A DNA stretch of 24,167 nt from a virus, in the IMG/VR virus record IMGVR_UViG_3300048672_000098, positions 1 through 24,167 of that record, one strand, 5' to 3'. Every line of letters starts with the position of its first letter. Position 1 is the first letter of the stretch. Shown piece by piece: positions 1 to 7,067 of this stretch. The translations under genes and the position numbers were made by a program. The notes below the pieces were generated by a model. It made no database searches, was not told the origin of the DNA, and saw only the letters and a program-made list of their open reading frames with translations.

Positions 1-642
1 CTAAGAGACTATGTAGTACCTATAAGTACTTTAGACACTACAAGTACCTTTAGTAATATAAATCTTAGTAAAGAATTCTCTTTAACTATAGATACTTTAG
101 ATACTACAAGTACCTTTAGTAATATAGGTTTCGTAAGATCTTATAACTTAAATATAGACACTAATGTGTCTATTACCTCAGAGTTTAATATAGACTTTTC
201 TTATGGAAAGCAAATATTTATAGATACTGATATAACATTATCGACTACTACACCGATAGTTTTTAATAGATCTTATGTATTAAGTATTGCTAGTCTAGTA
301 ATAGATTGCACAACTCATAGTATAAATCTTATAAAGGATACTACTTTACTTATAGACGGGGGGGCTTATACTACAGATACTCACAGTATTTTATTGACTA
401 GGGGTTATTCCATAGCTCTAGATGTCCTAGGTTCAGATACACTAACAAGCGATGTAAGGTTTATTGTTGGTAGAGCTATACTATTAGAGGTAGTCGATAC
501 CTCTAGTATATTTACTGATATAACATTTAGAAGGATTACTAGTGTAAAAGACTATAGCCGTAAATCTAAGGTTCTAGTAACATCTGGTTTTAAGAACAAT
601 ATGTATCTACAACCAAGGGTAAATAAGATATTTCAGGGTTAG
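1..642 (+). CDS. Repeat-rich virion (tail) protein, 3' part only
   Basis: The frame is open from base 1 to the TAA at 640-642, so the gene begins upstream of the window; the GTG at 166 is only an internal codon. The 213 visible residues are rich in Ser, Thr, Ile, Leu and Asp and read as short alternating beta-strand-like units. A segment containing LDTTSTFSNI occurs twice, 22 residues apart. The style resembles the N-terminal part of the 600-residue virion protein at 17639-19441, so I infer a tail or appendage structural protein. No enzyme motif, signal peptide or membrane segment is seen. The extreme C-terminus is basic (YLQPRVNKIFQG). Coding is sound; the function is inferred from style and neighbours only. 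Confidence 0.6.
   Translation, partial: LRDYVVPISTLDTTSTFSNINLSKEFSLTIDTLDTTSTFSNIGFVRSYNLNIDTNVSITSEFNIDFSYGKQIFIDTDITLSTTTPIVFNRSYVLSIASLVIDCTTHSINLIKDTTLLIDGGAYTTDTHSILLTRGYSIALDVLGSDTLTSDVRFIVGRAILLEVVDTSSIFTDITFRRITSVKDYSRKSKVLVTSGFKNNMYLQPRVNKIFQG
28..60 (+). repeat. Direct repeat copy 1 (33 nt, within CDS)
   Basis: This 33-base unit, beginning ACTTTAGACACTACAAG, recurs at 94-126 with a single C/T difference. The period is 66 nt, so the repeat stays in frame and encodes a repeated peptide (TLDTTSTFSNI). It looks like recent internal duplication of a protein repeat unit. Confidence 0.85.
94..126 (+). repeat. Direct repeat copy 2 (33 nt, within CDS)
   Basis: Second copy of the 33-base unit at 28-60, differing at one third-codon position (GAC to GAT), so the encoded peptide is unchanged. 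Confidence 0.85.
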
Positions 643-706
643 TAACACAAGACCTTTAACGTAACACTCCACAAACCAATCAATATTATTAACATAAGGA
701 TTTATA

Positions 707-1114
707 ATGGCAACATTTACAAAAGTAACATCATTTAATGAGGCATTGGCTGAGAAGGTACACAACCTTCAATCAGATGTATTAACAGTTGCATTAACAA
801 ATACAGCACCTACAGCAGCTAACACTGTTCTTGCTGACATTACTGAGATCTCATATACTAACCTATCATCTAGAACACTTACAACCACATCATCTTCAAC
901 AATCTCTAGTGTATATAGGTTGATATTAGCTGATTTAACACTCACAGCTACTGGAGCCGTAGGGCCATTCAGATACATAGTAATATATAATAATACTGCT
1001 ACTAATAAAGAGTTAATTGGCTTCGCTGATTATGGCTCTTCTATCTCTTTAACTACTGGGGAGACTTTTAGATTAGACTTTGATAACGTTAACGGTCTAT
1101 TATCTAAATCTTAA
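707..1114 (+). CDS. Conserved phage virion-associated protein, 135 aa
   Basis: A complete 135-residue protein starting at an ATG with AAGGA eight bases upstream. It has no catalytic motif. The pattern is that of a small conserved phage protein I recognise from tail-fibre/structural neighbourhoods: an N-terminal AEKVHNLQSDVLTVALTNTAP segment, then ADITEISYTNLSSR, then a beta-rich GAVGPFRYIVIYN core and a C-terminal TGETFRLDFD strand. These proteins are small beta-sandwich-like virion or fibre-associated subunits of unproven role. It lies between a repeat-rich tail protein and another small tail-type protein, with the next gene starting one base after its stop. The family resemblance is from memory and the role is inferred. 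Confidence 0.6.
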   Translation: MATFTKVTSFNEALAEKVHNLQSDVLTVALTNTAPTAANTVLADITEISYTNLSSRTLTTTSSSTISSVYRLILADLTLTATGAVGPFRYIVIYNNTATNKELIGFADYGSSISLTTGETFRLDFDNVNGLLSKS

Positions 1115-1115
1115 T

Positions 1116-1634
1116 ATGTCAATAGTTTATTCAGATGATACTGACATAACCTATTGGCCACTAAATGAGCTTCATGATATAAACTCTAGTAAGTATTACT
1201 TTATAGATTATAGACCAGATATATGGGCACCTAGTACACACTATATCAAAGGGGTAGATCTAGTTATTCCCCCTACTGCAAATGGGTGTATGTACGAGTG
1301 TACATCTGGTGGTACATCAGCATCTATACTCCCTGTCTTTCCAACTTTAGAAGGAAGAGAGTTTAAAGACGCTGATGTATCCTGGAGGGTTCTACCTTTT
1401 GCTGCTAGGTTAGGTTATGGTGATAACATAACATCATCTACTTGGACTAGCAGTATTGGTGTTACTATATTAGATGATGAGTTAATAGGGGCTAAGACGG
1501 CTGCTGTCAAAGTCAGTGTTTCAGATACTACTTTATGTGAGTTTGATCTTATTAATACTATAAGTATTACTAGATCTACTGGTAGGTCTGAGATATTCAA
1601 GAAAACATTAAGGATAACTGTAGGAGTACTATAG
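1116..1634 (+). CDS. Putative tail-associated protein with a carbohydrate-binding-like segment, 172 aa
   Basis: I choose the ATG at 1116, one base after the previous stop, giving 172 residues. A TTG at 1080 in the same frame would overlap the upstream gene by 35 nt. Neither site has a good ribosome binding site, so translational coupling is likely. Residues ~35-85 (WAPSTHYIKGVDLVIPP, then CMYECTSGGTSAS, then a WRVLPF segment) follow the layout of a small module common in phage tail proteins: 'x-W-x-x-x-Y-x-x-G' followed by 'G-x-x-Y-x-C-x-x-x-G-x-S'. That module is often regarded as carbohydrate-binding-like. The C-terminal half is beta-rich without a known motif. I infer a host-recognition or tail appendage accessory protein. 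Confidence 0.55.
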   Translation: MSIVYSDDTDITYWPLNELHDINSSKYYFIDYRPDIWAPSTHYIKGVDLVIPPTANGCMYECTSGGTSASILPVFPTLEGREFKDADVSWRVLPFAARLGYGDNITSSTWTSSIGVTILDDELIGAKTAAVKVSVSDTTLCEFDLINTISITRSTGRSEIFKKTLRITVGVL

Positions 1635-1636
1635 GC

Positions 1637-1807
1637 ATGACGGATCAAGAGAAACGCGAAATAATAGAGGAACTAAGGAAAGAAATGCAGGATGATCTTG
1701 CAATATACATTGGCAATAATGTATTGAAAGGTGCTGCTAAAATTATAGGGACAGGCGTACTAGCTCTTGGTTATTATTTAATATCTAACGGGTATTTAAA
1801 AGTATGA
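1637..1807 (+). CDS. Small single-span membrane protein, 56 aa (lysis-associated candidate)
   Basis: A short gene beginning two bases after the previous stop and ending in a TGA that overlaps the next start (ATGA). The protein has a highly charged N-terminal amphipathic helix (residues 2-20, TDQEKREIIEELRKEMQDD). A hydrophobic stretch from about residue 33 to 50 (AAKIIGTGVLALGYYLI) can span a membrane, followed by a short NGYLKV tail. This charged-helix plus single-span layout and the four-base overlap with a putative holin gene suggest a lysis accessory, for example a holin partner or antiholin. No sequence motif proves this. An alternative is a small virion membrane-interacting protein. Confidence 0.65.
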   Translation: MTDQEKREIIEELRKEMQDDLAIYIGNNVLKGAAKIIGTGVLALGYYLISNGYLKV

Positions 1808-2040
1808 CGCTCAAAAAAGAAGAACACTGGCTTAAATGGGTACCAAGACCTTTATCAATCTTGGTATCTGTTATAACATTGTTGTATTCTGGGGTTGGTA
1901 TATCAGTTCTTAATGCTATCTTTATGTATAATGGGGTATCAGTAACTGTACCAGCAGTCGATTCATTAACACAAAATAATATGCTTATTGTCTTACTTGG
2001 CGTTGGTGCTATGAGATCTATAGATAAGCGGAATAAATAA
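1804..2040 (+). CDS. Putative holin, 78 aa
   Basis: The start overlaps the previous stop by four bases. The protein has a basic N-terminus (residues 1-15), a hydrophobic span at about 17-42 (PLSILVSVITLLYSGVGISV), a short polar loop at about 43-57, and a second span at about 58-70 (NNMLIVLLGVGAMRS) ending in a basic tail, DKRNK. Small size, two spans, a charged C-terminus and a terminal GxGAMRSxDK segment match the general make-up of phage holin-like proteins, which open the inner membrane at lysis. No endolysin or spanin gene is visible in the window, so the lysis assignment rests on architecture and the partner gene. It is the last gene before an intrinsic terminator. Confidence 0.55.
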   Translation: MTLKKEEHWLKWVPRPLSILVSVITLLYSGVGISVLNAIFMYNGVSVTVPAVDSLTQNNMLIVLLGVGAMRSIDKRNK

Positions 2041-2045
2041 TTATT

Positions 2046-2072
2046 GAGGCTCTTTAATGGGCCTCTTCTTTT
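2046..2072 (+). terminator. Intrinsic (Rho-independent) terminator
   Basis: A 7-bp stem, GAGGCTC (2046-2052) with GGGCCTC (2059-2065), encloses a six-base loop TTTAAT and is followed by TTCTTTT. It begins six bases after the putative holin stop and ends nine bases before the terminase start, so it separates the two gene blocks. Confidence 0.85.
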
Positions 2073-2081
2073 AAGGGATCT

Positions 2082-3422
2082 ATGAGTAATATTATAACTA
2101 TACCTTATATGTTTACACCTAGGGTGTATCAGAAAGAGCTAATGATGGCTATGGATCTAGGCTATAAAAGAGCTATATCTATATACCACAGAAGAGCTGG
2201 GAAAGATAAGACCATGTTTAATATAATGGTCAGAGAGGCCCTTAAAAGAAGAGGTACATATTATTACTTCTTCCCAGAGTTTGCTCAAGGACGAAGAGTT
2301 ATCTGGGAAGGTATAGATGGCTCTGGGTTTAAGTTTCTAGATCATATACCAGAACCTTTAATACAATCTAAGAATAGTACTGATATGCGTATTATCTTAA
2401 CTAATGGCTCTGTTATACAGATCATGGGTACTGATAAGTTTGATAAGGTTCGTGGTAGTAACCCTGTAGGATGTGTATTCTCTGAGTTCGCCTTCCAGAA
2501 CCCTAAAGCCTGGAACGTTATCAGACCTATTTTAGCTGAGAATAATGGTTGGGCAATATTCAATAGTTCTAAGAATGGTAAGAACCACTTATATGAGTTA
2601 TATGAGAGGGTTAAAGATAATAAAAGGTGGTTTGTACAAGATCTTAATGTACTACAGACCTTAGATGAGAATGGTAATAGATATATCTCTGACGAAGTTA
2701 TAGAGGAAGAAAGAGCTGCTGGTATGTCTGAGGAAATGATACAGCAAGAGTTCTTTAACTCCTGGAGTGCCAACTCTCAAGGCTTCTATTACCTATCTCA
2801 GATCGAAGATTTAGAGGTAGATGGCAAGATTTGTAATGTTCCACATGACCCATCAAGCCCTGTAGATGTATACTTTGATATAGGCGTAGGTGATAGCACA
2901 GCTTGTTGGTTTATACAGACCGAAGGCAAGACTGTTAATGTAATAGACTTCTACCAGAATACTAACAAGGGCTTGGATCACTATGCTAAGCACCTACAAT
3001 CAAAGAGATATGTCTACTCTAATATTAACTTCCCGTGGGATATGAGAAATATTGAGTTTGGATCAGGTAGGACTAGGTATGAGGTTGCTGAAGAATTATT
3101 TAAAGGCATAAGACTTAATACGGTATCTAAGTTACCTGTATCTGAAGGTATTAACGCAGTACGTATGATTCTACCGGCATGTAGGTTTGATAAAGTTAGA
3201 TGTAAGGAAGGTTTAGATAGTCTTAAGAACTATAAGAAAGAGTGGAACGATAAGCAACAGGTTTATTCAGACCATCCACTACATGATTGGGCGAGTGATG
3301 CTGCTGATGCTTTTAGGTACTTAGCAGTAGGTATTAGTCTTCCAAAGGCTAAGGCTTTTAGAAGTGATGCTATTAGAAAAGAGATTAAAAGTAAAGTAAC
3401 TAAGAATTGGAAAGTTCAATAG
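2082..3422 (+). CDS. terL: Terminase large subunit (TerL)
   Basis: DNA-packaging motor ATPase and nuclease that cuts concatemeric DNA and pumps it into the prohead through the portal. The start has AAGGGA four bases upstream. In the N-terminal ATPase domain, residues 37-44 (RRAGKDKT) form the Walker A region in the RR-x-GKD style. CVFSEFA (131-137) supplies Walker B and the catalytic Glu, and NSSKNGKNH (161-169) is the likely coupling motif. The C-terminal RNase H-like nuclease shows acidic residues at D266 (VYFDIGVGD), probably D320 (FPWD), and D406/D409 (HDWASDAADAF). The length of 446 is normal for phages of this type. No small terminase gene is found next to it; it must lie elsewhere or be unrecognised. 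Confidence 0.95.
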   Translation: MSNIITIPYMFTPRVYQKELMMAMDLGYKRAISIYHRRAGKDKTMFNIMVREALKRRGTYYYFFPEFAQGRRVIWEGIDGSGFKFLDHIPEPLIQSKNSTDMRIILTNGSVIQIMGTDKFDKVRGSNPVGCVFSEFAFQNPKAWNVIRPILAENNGWAIFNSSKNGKNHLYELYERVKDNKRWFVQDLNVLQTLDENGNRYISDEVIEEERAAGMSEEMIQQEFFNSWSANSQGFYYLSQIEDLEVDGKICNVPHDPSSPVDVYFDIGVGDSTACWFIQTEGKTVNVIDFYQNTNKGLDHYAKHLQSKRYVYSNINFPWDMRNIEFGSGRTRYEVAEELFKGIRLNTVSKLPVSEGINAVRMILPACRFDKVRCKEGLDSLKNYKKEWNDKQQVYSDHPLHDWASDAADAFRYLAVGISLPKAKAFRSDAIRKEIKSKVTKNWKVQ

Positions 3423-3430
3423 GAAAATAA

Positions 3431-5488
3431 ATGATTGATAAAACCGCACCGGAAGAGCTTGATCTTATACGTAGACAGTGGAGTCGATATACTTCAGCTT
3501 TACGGAGAGGTCATCAAGCGTATCAAAAACGCGCTAAGGTTTGTGAGAACTTCTACATAGGCTGTGGATTACAGTGGACTGAAGAAGAAAAGCAGGCATT
3601 AGAGGAAAAAGGTAAGCCTTGGTTAGAGGAGAATATTATCTTCTCTACTGTTAATACTGTTATTGGCTATCAAACACAGAGTCGTATGGATATAGCTTAT
3701 AAGCCTAGAGAAGATGACGATCAAGAAATATCTGATACCCTCTCTAAGATTGCTATGTTCCTTACAGATCAGAATAAGTTTCCTTGGAAGGAAAGTCAGG
3801 TATTCTCTGACGGCCTTATTCAGCAAAGAGGCTATTTTAATATAAAGATGGATTTTAATGATAATGTCTACGGTGATATTAAGATAGATGTATTAGACCC
3901 TCTTGATGTTATACCTGATCCAGACTCTAAGAGCTATGACCCTGATGATTGGGCGGATGTAATAGTTCTATCTTGGATGACTTTAGATGATATTAGAGAA
4001 GTATATGGTGAGAAGGTTTATCGAAAGATACAGGCTTGTTATGAGAACTATGGTCAGCCTGATTTTGGAAGAGGCTCTTTTGAGGAGGACAGAAATAAGT
4101 TTGGCACCAATAATAGCTATTCCCCTTTCTTCACAGACTCTACAGATGTACCACACGTTAGATTAATCGATAGGCAGTATTGGAAGGTTCAGAATAGAGA
4201 CTTCTACTTCAATGCACAATCTGGTGACACATACGCAGTTCCAGAAGGCACTAAGCCAGCAGAAATGAAGAAGTATGCTAGAGTTAATGGTCTTGAGCTT
4301 ATTAAAAAGGTTGTTAAGCGTATTAGGTGGACTGTATCTACACATGATTCTATTCTTTTTGATGAGTGGAGTCCATACGATCATTTCACTGTTGTACCAT
4401 ATTTCCCATACTTTAGAAGAGGTGTTACTCTAGGCTTAGTAGATAACTTGATTAAGACACAGGAGCGTATAAATAAAGTATCTTCTCAAATACTGCACTC
4501 TGTTAATAGTACATCTAACTCTGGCTGGTTAATTGAAGAAAACTCTTTAGCCAATATGGATATAGAGGATTTAGAGGATGTAGGGGCTCAGACAGGTCTT
4601 GTACTAGAGTATAAATCTGGTAGAGATAAACCTGAAAAGATTGAACCTAACCAAGTACCTCAAGGTCTAAGTGAGTTATATAGGAGTGGTATTGAGCTGA
4701 TTAGGCTCATATCAGGCGTAAGCGAGACTTTCCAAGGTGGAAAAGGCCCTGAGGTATCTGGGGTAGCCATTCAATCTAGAAGCCATCAGGCAGCAATACA
4801 GTTAGCTGCACCTATAGATAATTTGTTTAGAACAAGAAATATGATTGCTGAAAGAATGTTAAGGCTTATACAGACATTCCTAACACAAGAGCGCACATAC
4901 ATGATTGCTGGTGTTAATCCAGAGGGTGTTAGTAAGCTTACTCCTGTTACTATTAATAAGCAGGATGCAAGCTCTAGTACATTAATCAATGATGTAACTC
5001 TTGGTAAGTATGATGTAGTAGTAGCTGATGTTCCTACTCAGATCACCTTCCAGAATGCACAGTTCTCTCAAGCTATAGAGATGAAGAAGTATGGTGTTAA
5101 TATACCAGATGATGAGATGATCTTAATGAGCACTCTCTCTAGAAAGCATGAGATAGCTAAGAAGATAAGCCCTGAGATGACTGATGAACAAAGAGCCTTA
5201 CAGCAACGTAGTACTGAAGCAGAAGTCTCTAAGCTTGAACAAGATGCTGAAGAGTTGAAGGCTAAGGCTAAAGAGAAAGATGCTGAGACACTAGCTAAGG
5301 TGGCTACAGTAGCTCAGATGATTTCTGATAATCCATCACTATCTATAATGATAGATAGTTTACTAGCTACACTCTCTGAAGAGAAGGCTAACCTTAATAA
5401 ACCTCAACCAGTTCAGTCAGCCCCTGAGCAATTAGGACAAGCTGAAATGCCTATAGGCTCTGAACAACTAGGACAAACTTTAGAATAA
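3431..5488 (+). CDS. Portal protein (P22-like)
   Basis: Dodecameric portal at the unique capsid vertex; the channel for DNA entry and exit and the docking site for terminase and head-tail adaptor. The start has AGGAAAATAA directly upstream, eight bases after terL. The 685-residue length and the N-terminal layout (FYIGCGLQWTEEE at 41-53, then ENIIFSTVNTVIGYQ at 67-81) resemble P22-like portals. DPLDVIPDPDSKSYDPDDW (156-174) and the central region with SGVSETFQGG also fit. The C-terminal ~70 residues are charged and helical (QRSTEAEVSKLEQDAEELKA), consistent with a crown or barrel-like coiled coil, and end in a Pro/Gln-rich tail. Position between terL and scaffold supports the call. Confidence 0.93.
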   Translation: MIDKTAPEELDLIRRQWSRYTSALRRGHQAYQKRAKVCENFYIGCGLQWTEEEKQALEEKGKPWLEENIIFSTVNTVIGYQTQSRMDIAYKPREDDDQEISDTLSKIAMFLTDQNKFPWKESQVFSDGLIQQRGYFNIKMDFNDNVYGDIKIDVLDPLDVIPDPDSKSYDPDDWADVIVLSWMTLDDIREVYGEKVYRKIQACYENYGQPDFGRGSFEEDRNKFGTNNSYSPFFTDSTDVPHVRLIDRQYWKVQNRDFYFNAQSGDTYAVPEGTKPAEMKKYARVNGLELIKKVVKRIRWTVSTHDSILFDEWSPYDHFTVVPYFPYFRRGVTLGLVDNLIKTQERINKVSSQILHSVNSTSNSGWLIEENSLANMDIEDLEDVGAQTGLVLEYKSGRDKPEKIEPNQVPQGLSELYRSGIELIRLISGVSETFQGGKGPEVSGVAIQSRSHQAAIQLAAPIDNLFRTRNMIAERMLRLIQTFLTQERTYMIAGVNPEGVSKLTPVTINKQDASSSTLINDVTLGKYDVVVADVPTQITFQNAQFSQAIEMKKYGVNIPDDEMILMSTLSRKHEIAKKISPEMTDEQRALQQRSTEAEVSKLEQDAEELKAKAKEKDAETLAKVATVAQMISDNPSLSIMIDSLLATLSEEKANLNKPQPVQSAPEQLGQAEMPIGSEQLGQTLE

Positions 5489-5491
5489 TTT

Positions 5492-6355
5492 ATGAGTGAA
5501 ATTGACAACGATTTAACAGAAGAAGAGTTAGCAGCCCTTAGAGGAGATACTTTTGAGGGTGAAGAGGATGAGGCTGAAGAAGAAGAAGTGTCTGAGGATG
5601 CTGAATCAGAAGAAGAGCCTGAGGATACTGAAGTTGAAGAAGACCCTAGGATTAGTAGACTATTAGAGCAGATGGAGGCTAGCAAAGAGCGTAATGCCTG
5701 GCTAGAAGAGCAATTAGGTAAACTGATAGCTAAAGAAACTTCAGTCAAATCTATAGAACCTGATAAACCTGCATATGACTTTGAAGCTAAAGAAGAAGAG
5801 TATGTTAACCTTATTATTGAAGGTGAGATTGCTAAGGCTTCTAAACTACGCTCTCAGATTGATGCTGCAAAGACTAGTGAGTTACTGGCCCTTATACGAG
5901 GGGAGGCTGAATTAACATCTAAGAAATCTATAGCTGAGGCTCAGATCCTTATTGAACAAGATAAGTTCTCTAAGGCTGTTGAAGTTATAGAGTCTCAACA
6001 TCCTTTCTTTAATCCAGATCATAAACTATATAATGAAGAGGCTGTAGATACTGCAAATAGTCTAATGAATGCCTTTATTGCTAAAGGAGAGTCTAGGACT
6101 GCTGCTCTTAAGAAGGCTGTATCACGTATACTCCCGTTATATGAGCCACAGATTACTAAGTCAGCTTTAGGGTCTGAAAGGAAATCTACGGCTGGTAAGA
6201 TTGCTGCTGATGCTGCTAATAGACAGCCACCTAAAACATCAGGAGTTAAAGGTGAATCAGGCTCTCTAAAGACTAAGCCTTTATCAGCTTACACGGATAA
6301 GGAGTTTATGGCGCTAACCCCAGCACAACTTAGAGAGCTTAGAGGAGATATGTAA
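5492..6355 (+). CDS. Probable capsid scaffolding protein, 287 aa
   Basis: Starts three bases after the portal stop, probably by translational coupling because no strong ribosome binding site is present. The first ~50 residues are extremely acidic (runs such as GEEDEAEEEE and EPEDTEVEEDP). They are followed by a predicted coiled coil at about 53-85 (RISRLLEQMEASKERNAWL). A helical middle and a Lys/Ser-rich, disordered-looking region (~230-270) come before a short basic C-terminus with LTPAQLRELRGDM. Acidic N-terminus, coiled coil and location between portal and major capsid gene are typical of scaffold proteins that shape the procapsid and are then removed. Scaffolds are poorly conserved, so this is inferred from composition and context. 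Confidence 0.75.
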   Translation: MSEIDNDLTEEELAALRGDTFEGEEDEAEEEEVSEDAESEEEPEDTEVEEDPRISRLLEQMEASKERNAWLEEQLGKLIAKETSVKSIEPDKPAYDFEAKEEEYVNLIIEGEIAKASKLRSQIDAAKTSELLALIRGEAELTSKKSIAEAQILIEQDKFSKAVEVIESQHPFFNPDHKLYNEEAVDTANSLMNAFIAKGESRTAALKKAVSRILPLYEPQITKSALGSERKSTAGKIAADAANRQPPKTSGVKGESGSLKTKPLSAYTDKEFMALTPAQLRELRGDM

Positions 6356-6579
6356 TGTTATCCTTTAGTGAAGCTTTAGATCAACTTAAAGATGGTTACT
6401 CAGTACTTAGATACTCTGATGTTCTAGACGATAAAGAGATTATTATGGTTCATACAGATAAGCTTAGGGGTCTCTTTAAGGTTAATTATTTAGATCAGAT
6501 GACACCTTTCTTCCCTTCATTTGATGATCTTGTTGCGGAAGATTGGTATGTAGTTTGTAAGACGTTTAGTGTAACGTAA
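6355..6579 (+). CDS. Small DUF2829/Tad2-like protein, 74 aa (candidate anti-defence protein)
   Basis: The ATG shares one base with the scaffold stop (TAATG). The protein opens with FSEALDQLKDGYSVLR (residues 4-19) and ends with PFFPSFDDLVAEDWYVV (51-67). This matches what I know of the DUF2829 family. That family has an N-terminal 'F-x-x-A-L-x-x-L-K-x-G-x-x-V-x-R' and a C-terminal 'P-x-x-x-S-x-x-D-L-x-A-x-D-W-x-V-V', with a variable beta-rich middle. DUF2829 includes Tad2, which binds the signalling nucleotide of Thoeris immunity. The length is slightly below typical members, and the usual Trp after the Arg is absent (RYSD). Its place inside the head operon is odd for an anti-defence gene. 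A head-assembly role is possible instead. Confidence 0.5.
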   Translation: MLSFSEALDQLKDGYSVLRYSDVLDDKEIIMVHTDKLRGLFKVNYLDQMTPFFPSFDDLVAEDWYVVCKTFSVT

Positions 6580-6591
6580 AAACACTATGAC

Positions 6592-6614
6592 GGGGAGGAC
6601 ATAAGAGCCTCTCC
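6592..6614 (+). other. Leader hairpin 1 upstream of major capsid gene
   Basis: Stem GGGGAGG (6592-6598) pairs with CCTCTCC (6608-6614), including one G-U pair, around the nine-base loop ACATAAGAG. There is no U-tract, so it is not a normal terminator. The loop is almost the same as that of the next hairpin. Confidence 0.6.
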
Positions 6615-6620
6615 ATATCT

Positions 6621-6641
6621 GTAGGGACATAGGAGCCCTAC
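6621..6641 (+). other. Leader hairpin 2 upstream of major capsid gene
   Basis: Stem GTAGGG (6621-6626) pairs perfectly with CCCTAC (6636-6641) around the nine-base loop ACATAGGAG. It lies 26 bases before the capsid start, followed by TTTAAAATT and the AGGA ribosome binding site. It could influence stability, processing or translation of the capsid message. Confidence 0.6.
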
Positions 6642-6667
6642 TTTAAAATTATAGGAAAATTAATAAA

Positions 6668-6829
6668 ATGGCATTAACAAACTTTTCTGCTTTAACACCA
6701 GAACAAAAAACAGTATGGAGCCGCCAGCTCTGGATGCAAGCTCGTGATTTATCTTTCATGACTAGATTCACTGGCGGTACAGATGCAGTAGTCCAACGTA
6801 TCACTGATTTAACAAAAACTGAAAAGGGT
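6668..6829 (+). CDS. Major capsid protein, exon 1 of 3 (codons 1-54)
   Basis: First exon of an N4-gp56/DUF4043-like major capsid protein, the main shell subunit. The full gene is the join 6668-6829, 7648-7862, 8401-9124, encoding 366 residues. The ATG has AGGA 12 bases upstream. The exon encodes the N-terminal arm (MALTNFSALTPEQKTVWSRQ) through FTGGTDAVVQRITDLTKTEKG, a characteristic family stretch. It ends at the GGT codon (6827-6829). The last four bases GGGU can pair with GCUC (6837-6840) to form P1 with the expected U-G at the splice site. Reading on into the intron meets TAG at 6848-6850, so unspliced RNA would give only 60 residues. The boundary rests on frame, P1 and alignment of the intron 3' ends. 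Confidence 0.85.
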
Positions 6830-6873
6830 CAAGTTGGCTCGGCTATATAGTAATATATAGTGCATACCTCTCT

Positions 6874-6982
6874 AATTGCTGGGATCTCTTGAAGGTGGTT
6901 GAACTACAACGTAAGATTAAAATCTAAACGTGAATGTTTAAAAATCAATTATTATAAGACAATCAGCAGCTAAGCCTCTAAG
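6874..6982 (+). repeat. Intron core repeat, copy 1 (109 nt)
   Basis: Identical to 7908-8016 except for four bases (GG/AA at 6897-6898, T/C and C/T near 6971-6976). It covers the P4-P5-P4'-P6 part of the intron core, including about 70 bases with no difference. Offset between copies is 1034 nt. Confidence 0.95.
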
Positions 6983-7067
6983 GATATTTATATCTATGAG
7001 GAAAGTTCAGAGTCTAGTCGAAAGACGTAGTTATTTAGTTTAATAACGAAATGGGAGGAGGCCTTAA

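Noticed and set aside
1080-1115. TTG start at 1080 for the 1116-1634 gene
   Set aside because: It would overlap the preceding gene by 35 nt, and the ATG one base after that stop fits the tight gene spacing of the window.
2342-2773. 143-aa reverse-strand frame opposite the terminase gene
   Set aside because: Fully inside a well-supported terminase gene with no ribosome binding site or recognisable domain.
5413-5748. 111-aa reverse-strand serine-rich frame opposite portal end and scaffold start
   Set aside because: It arises from the GAA/GAG-rich acidic region of the scaffold; no start signal or family motif.
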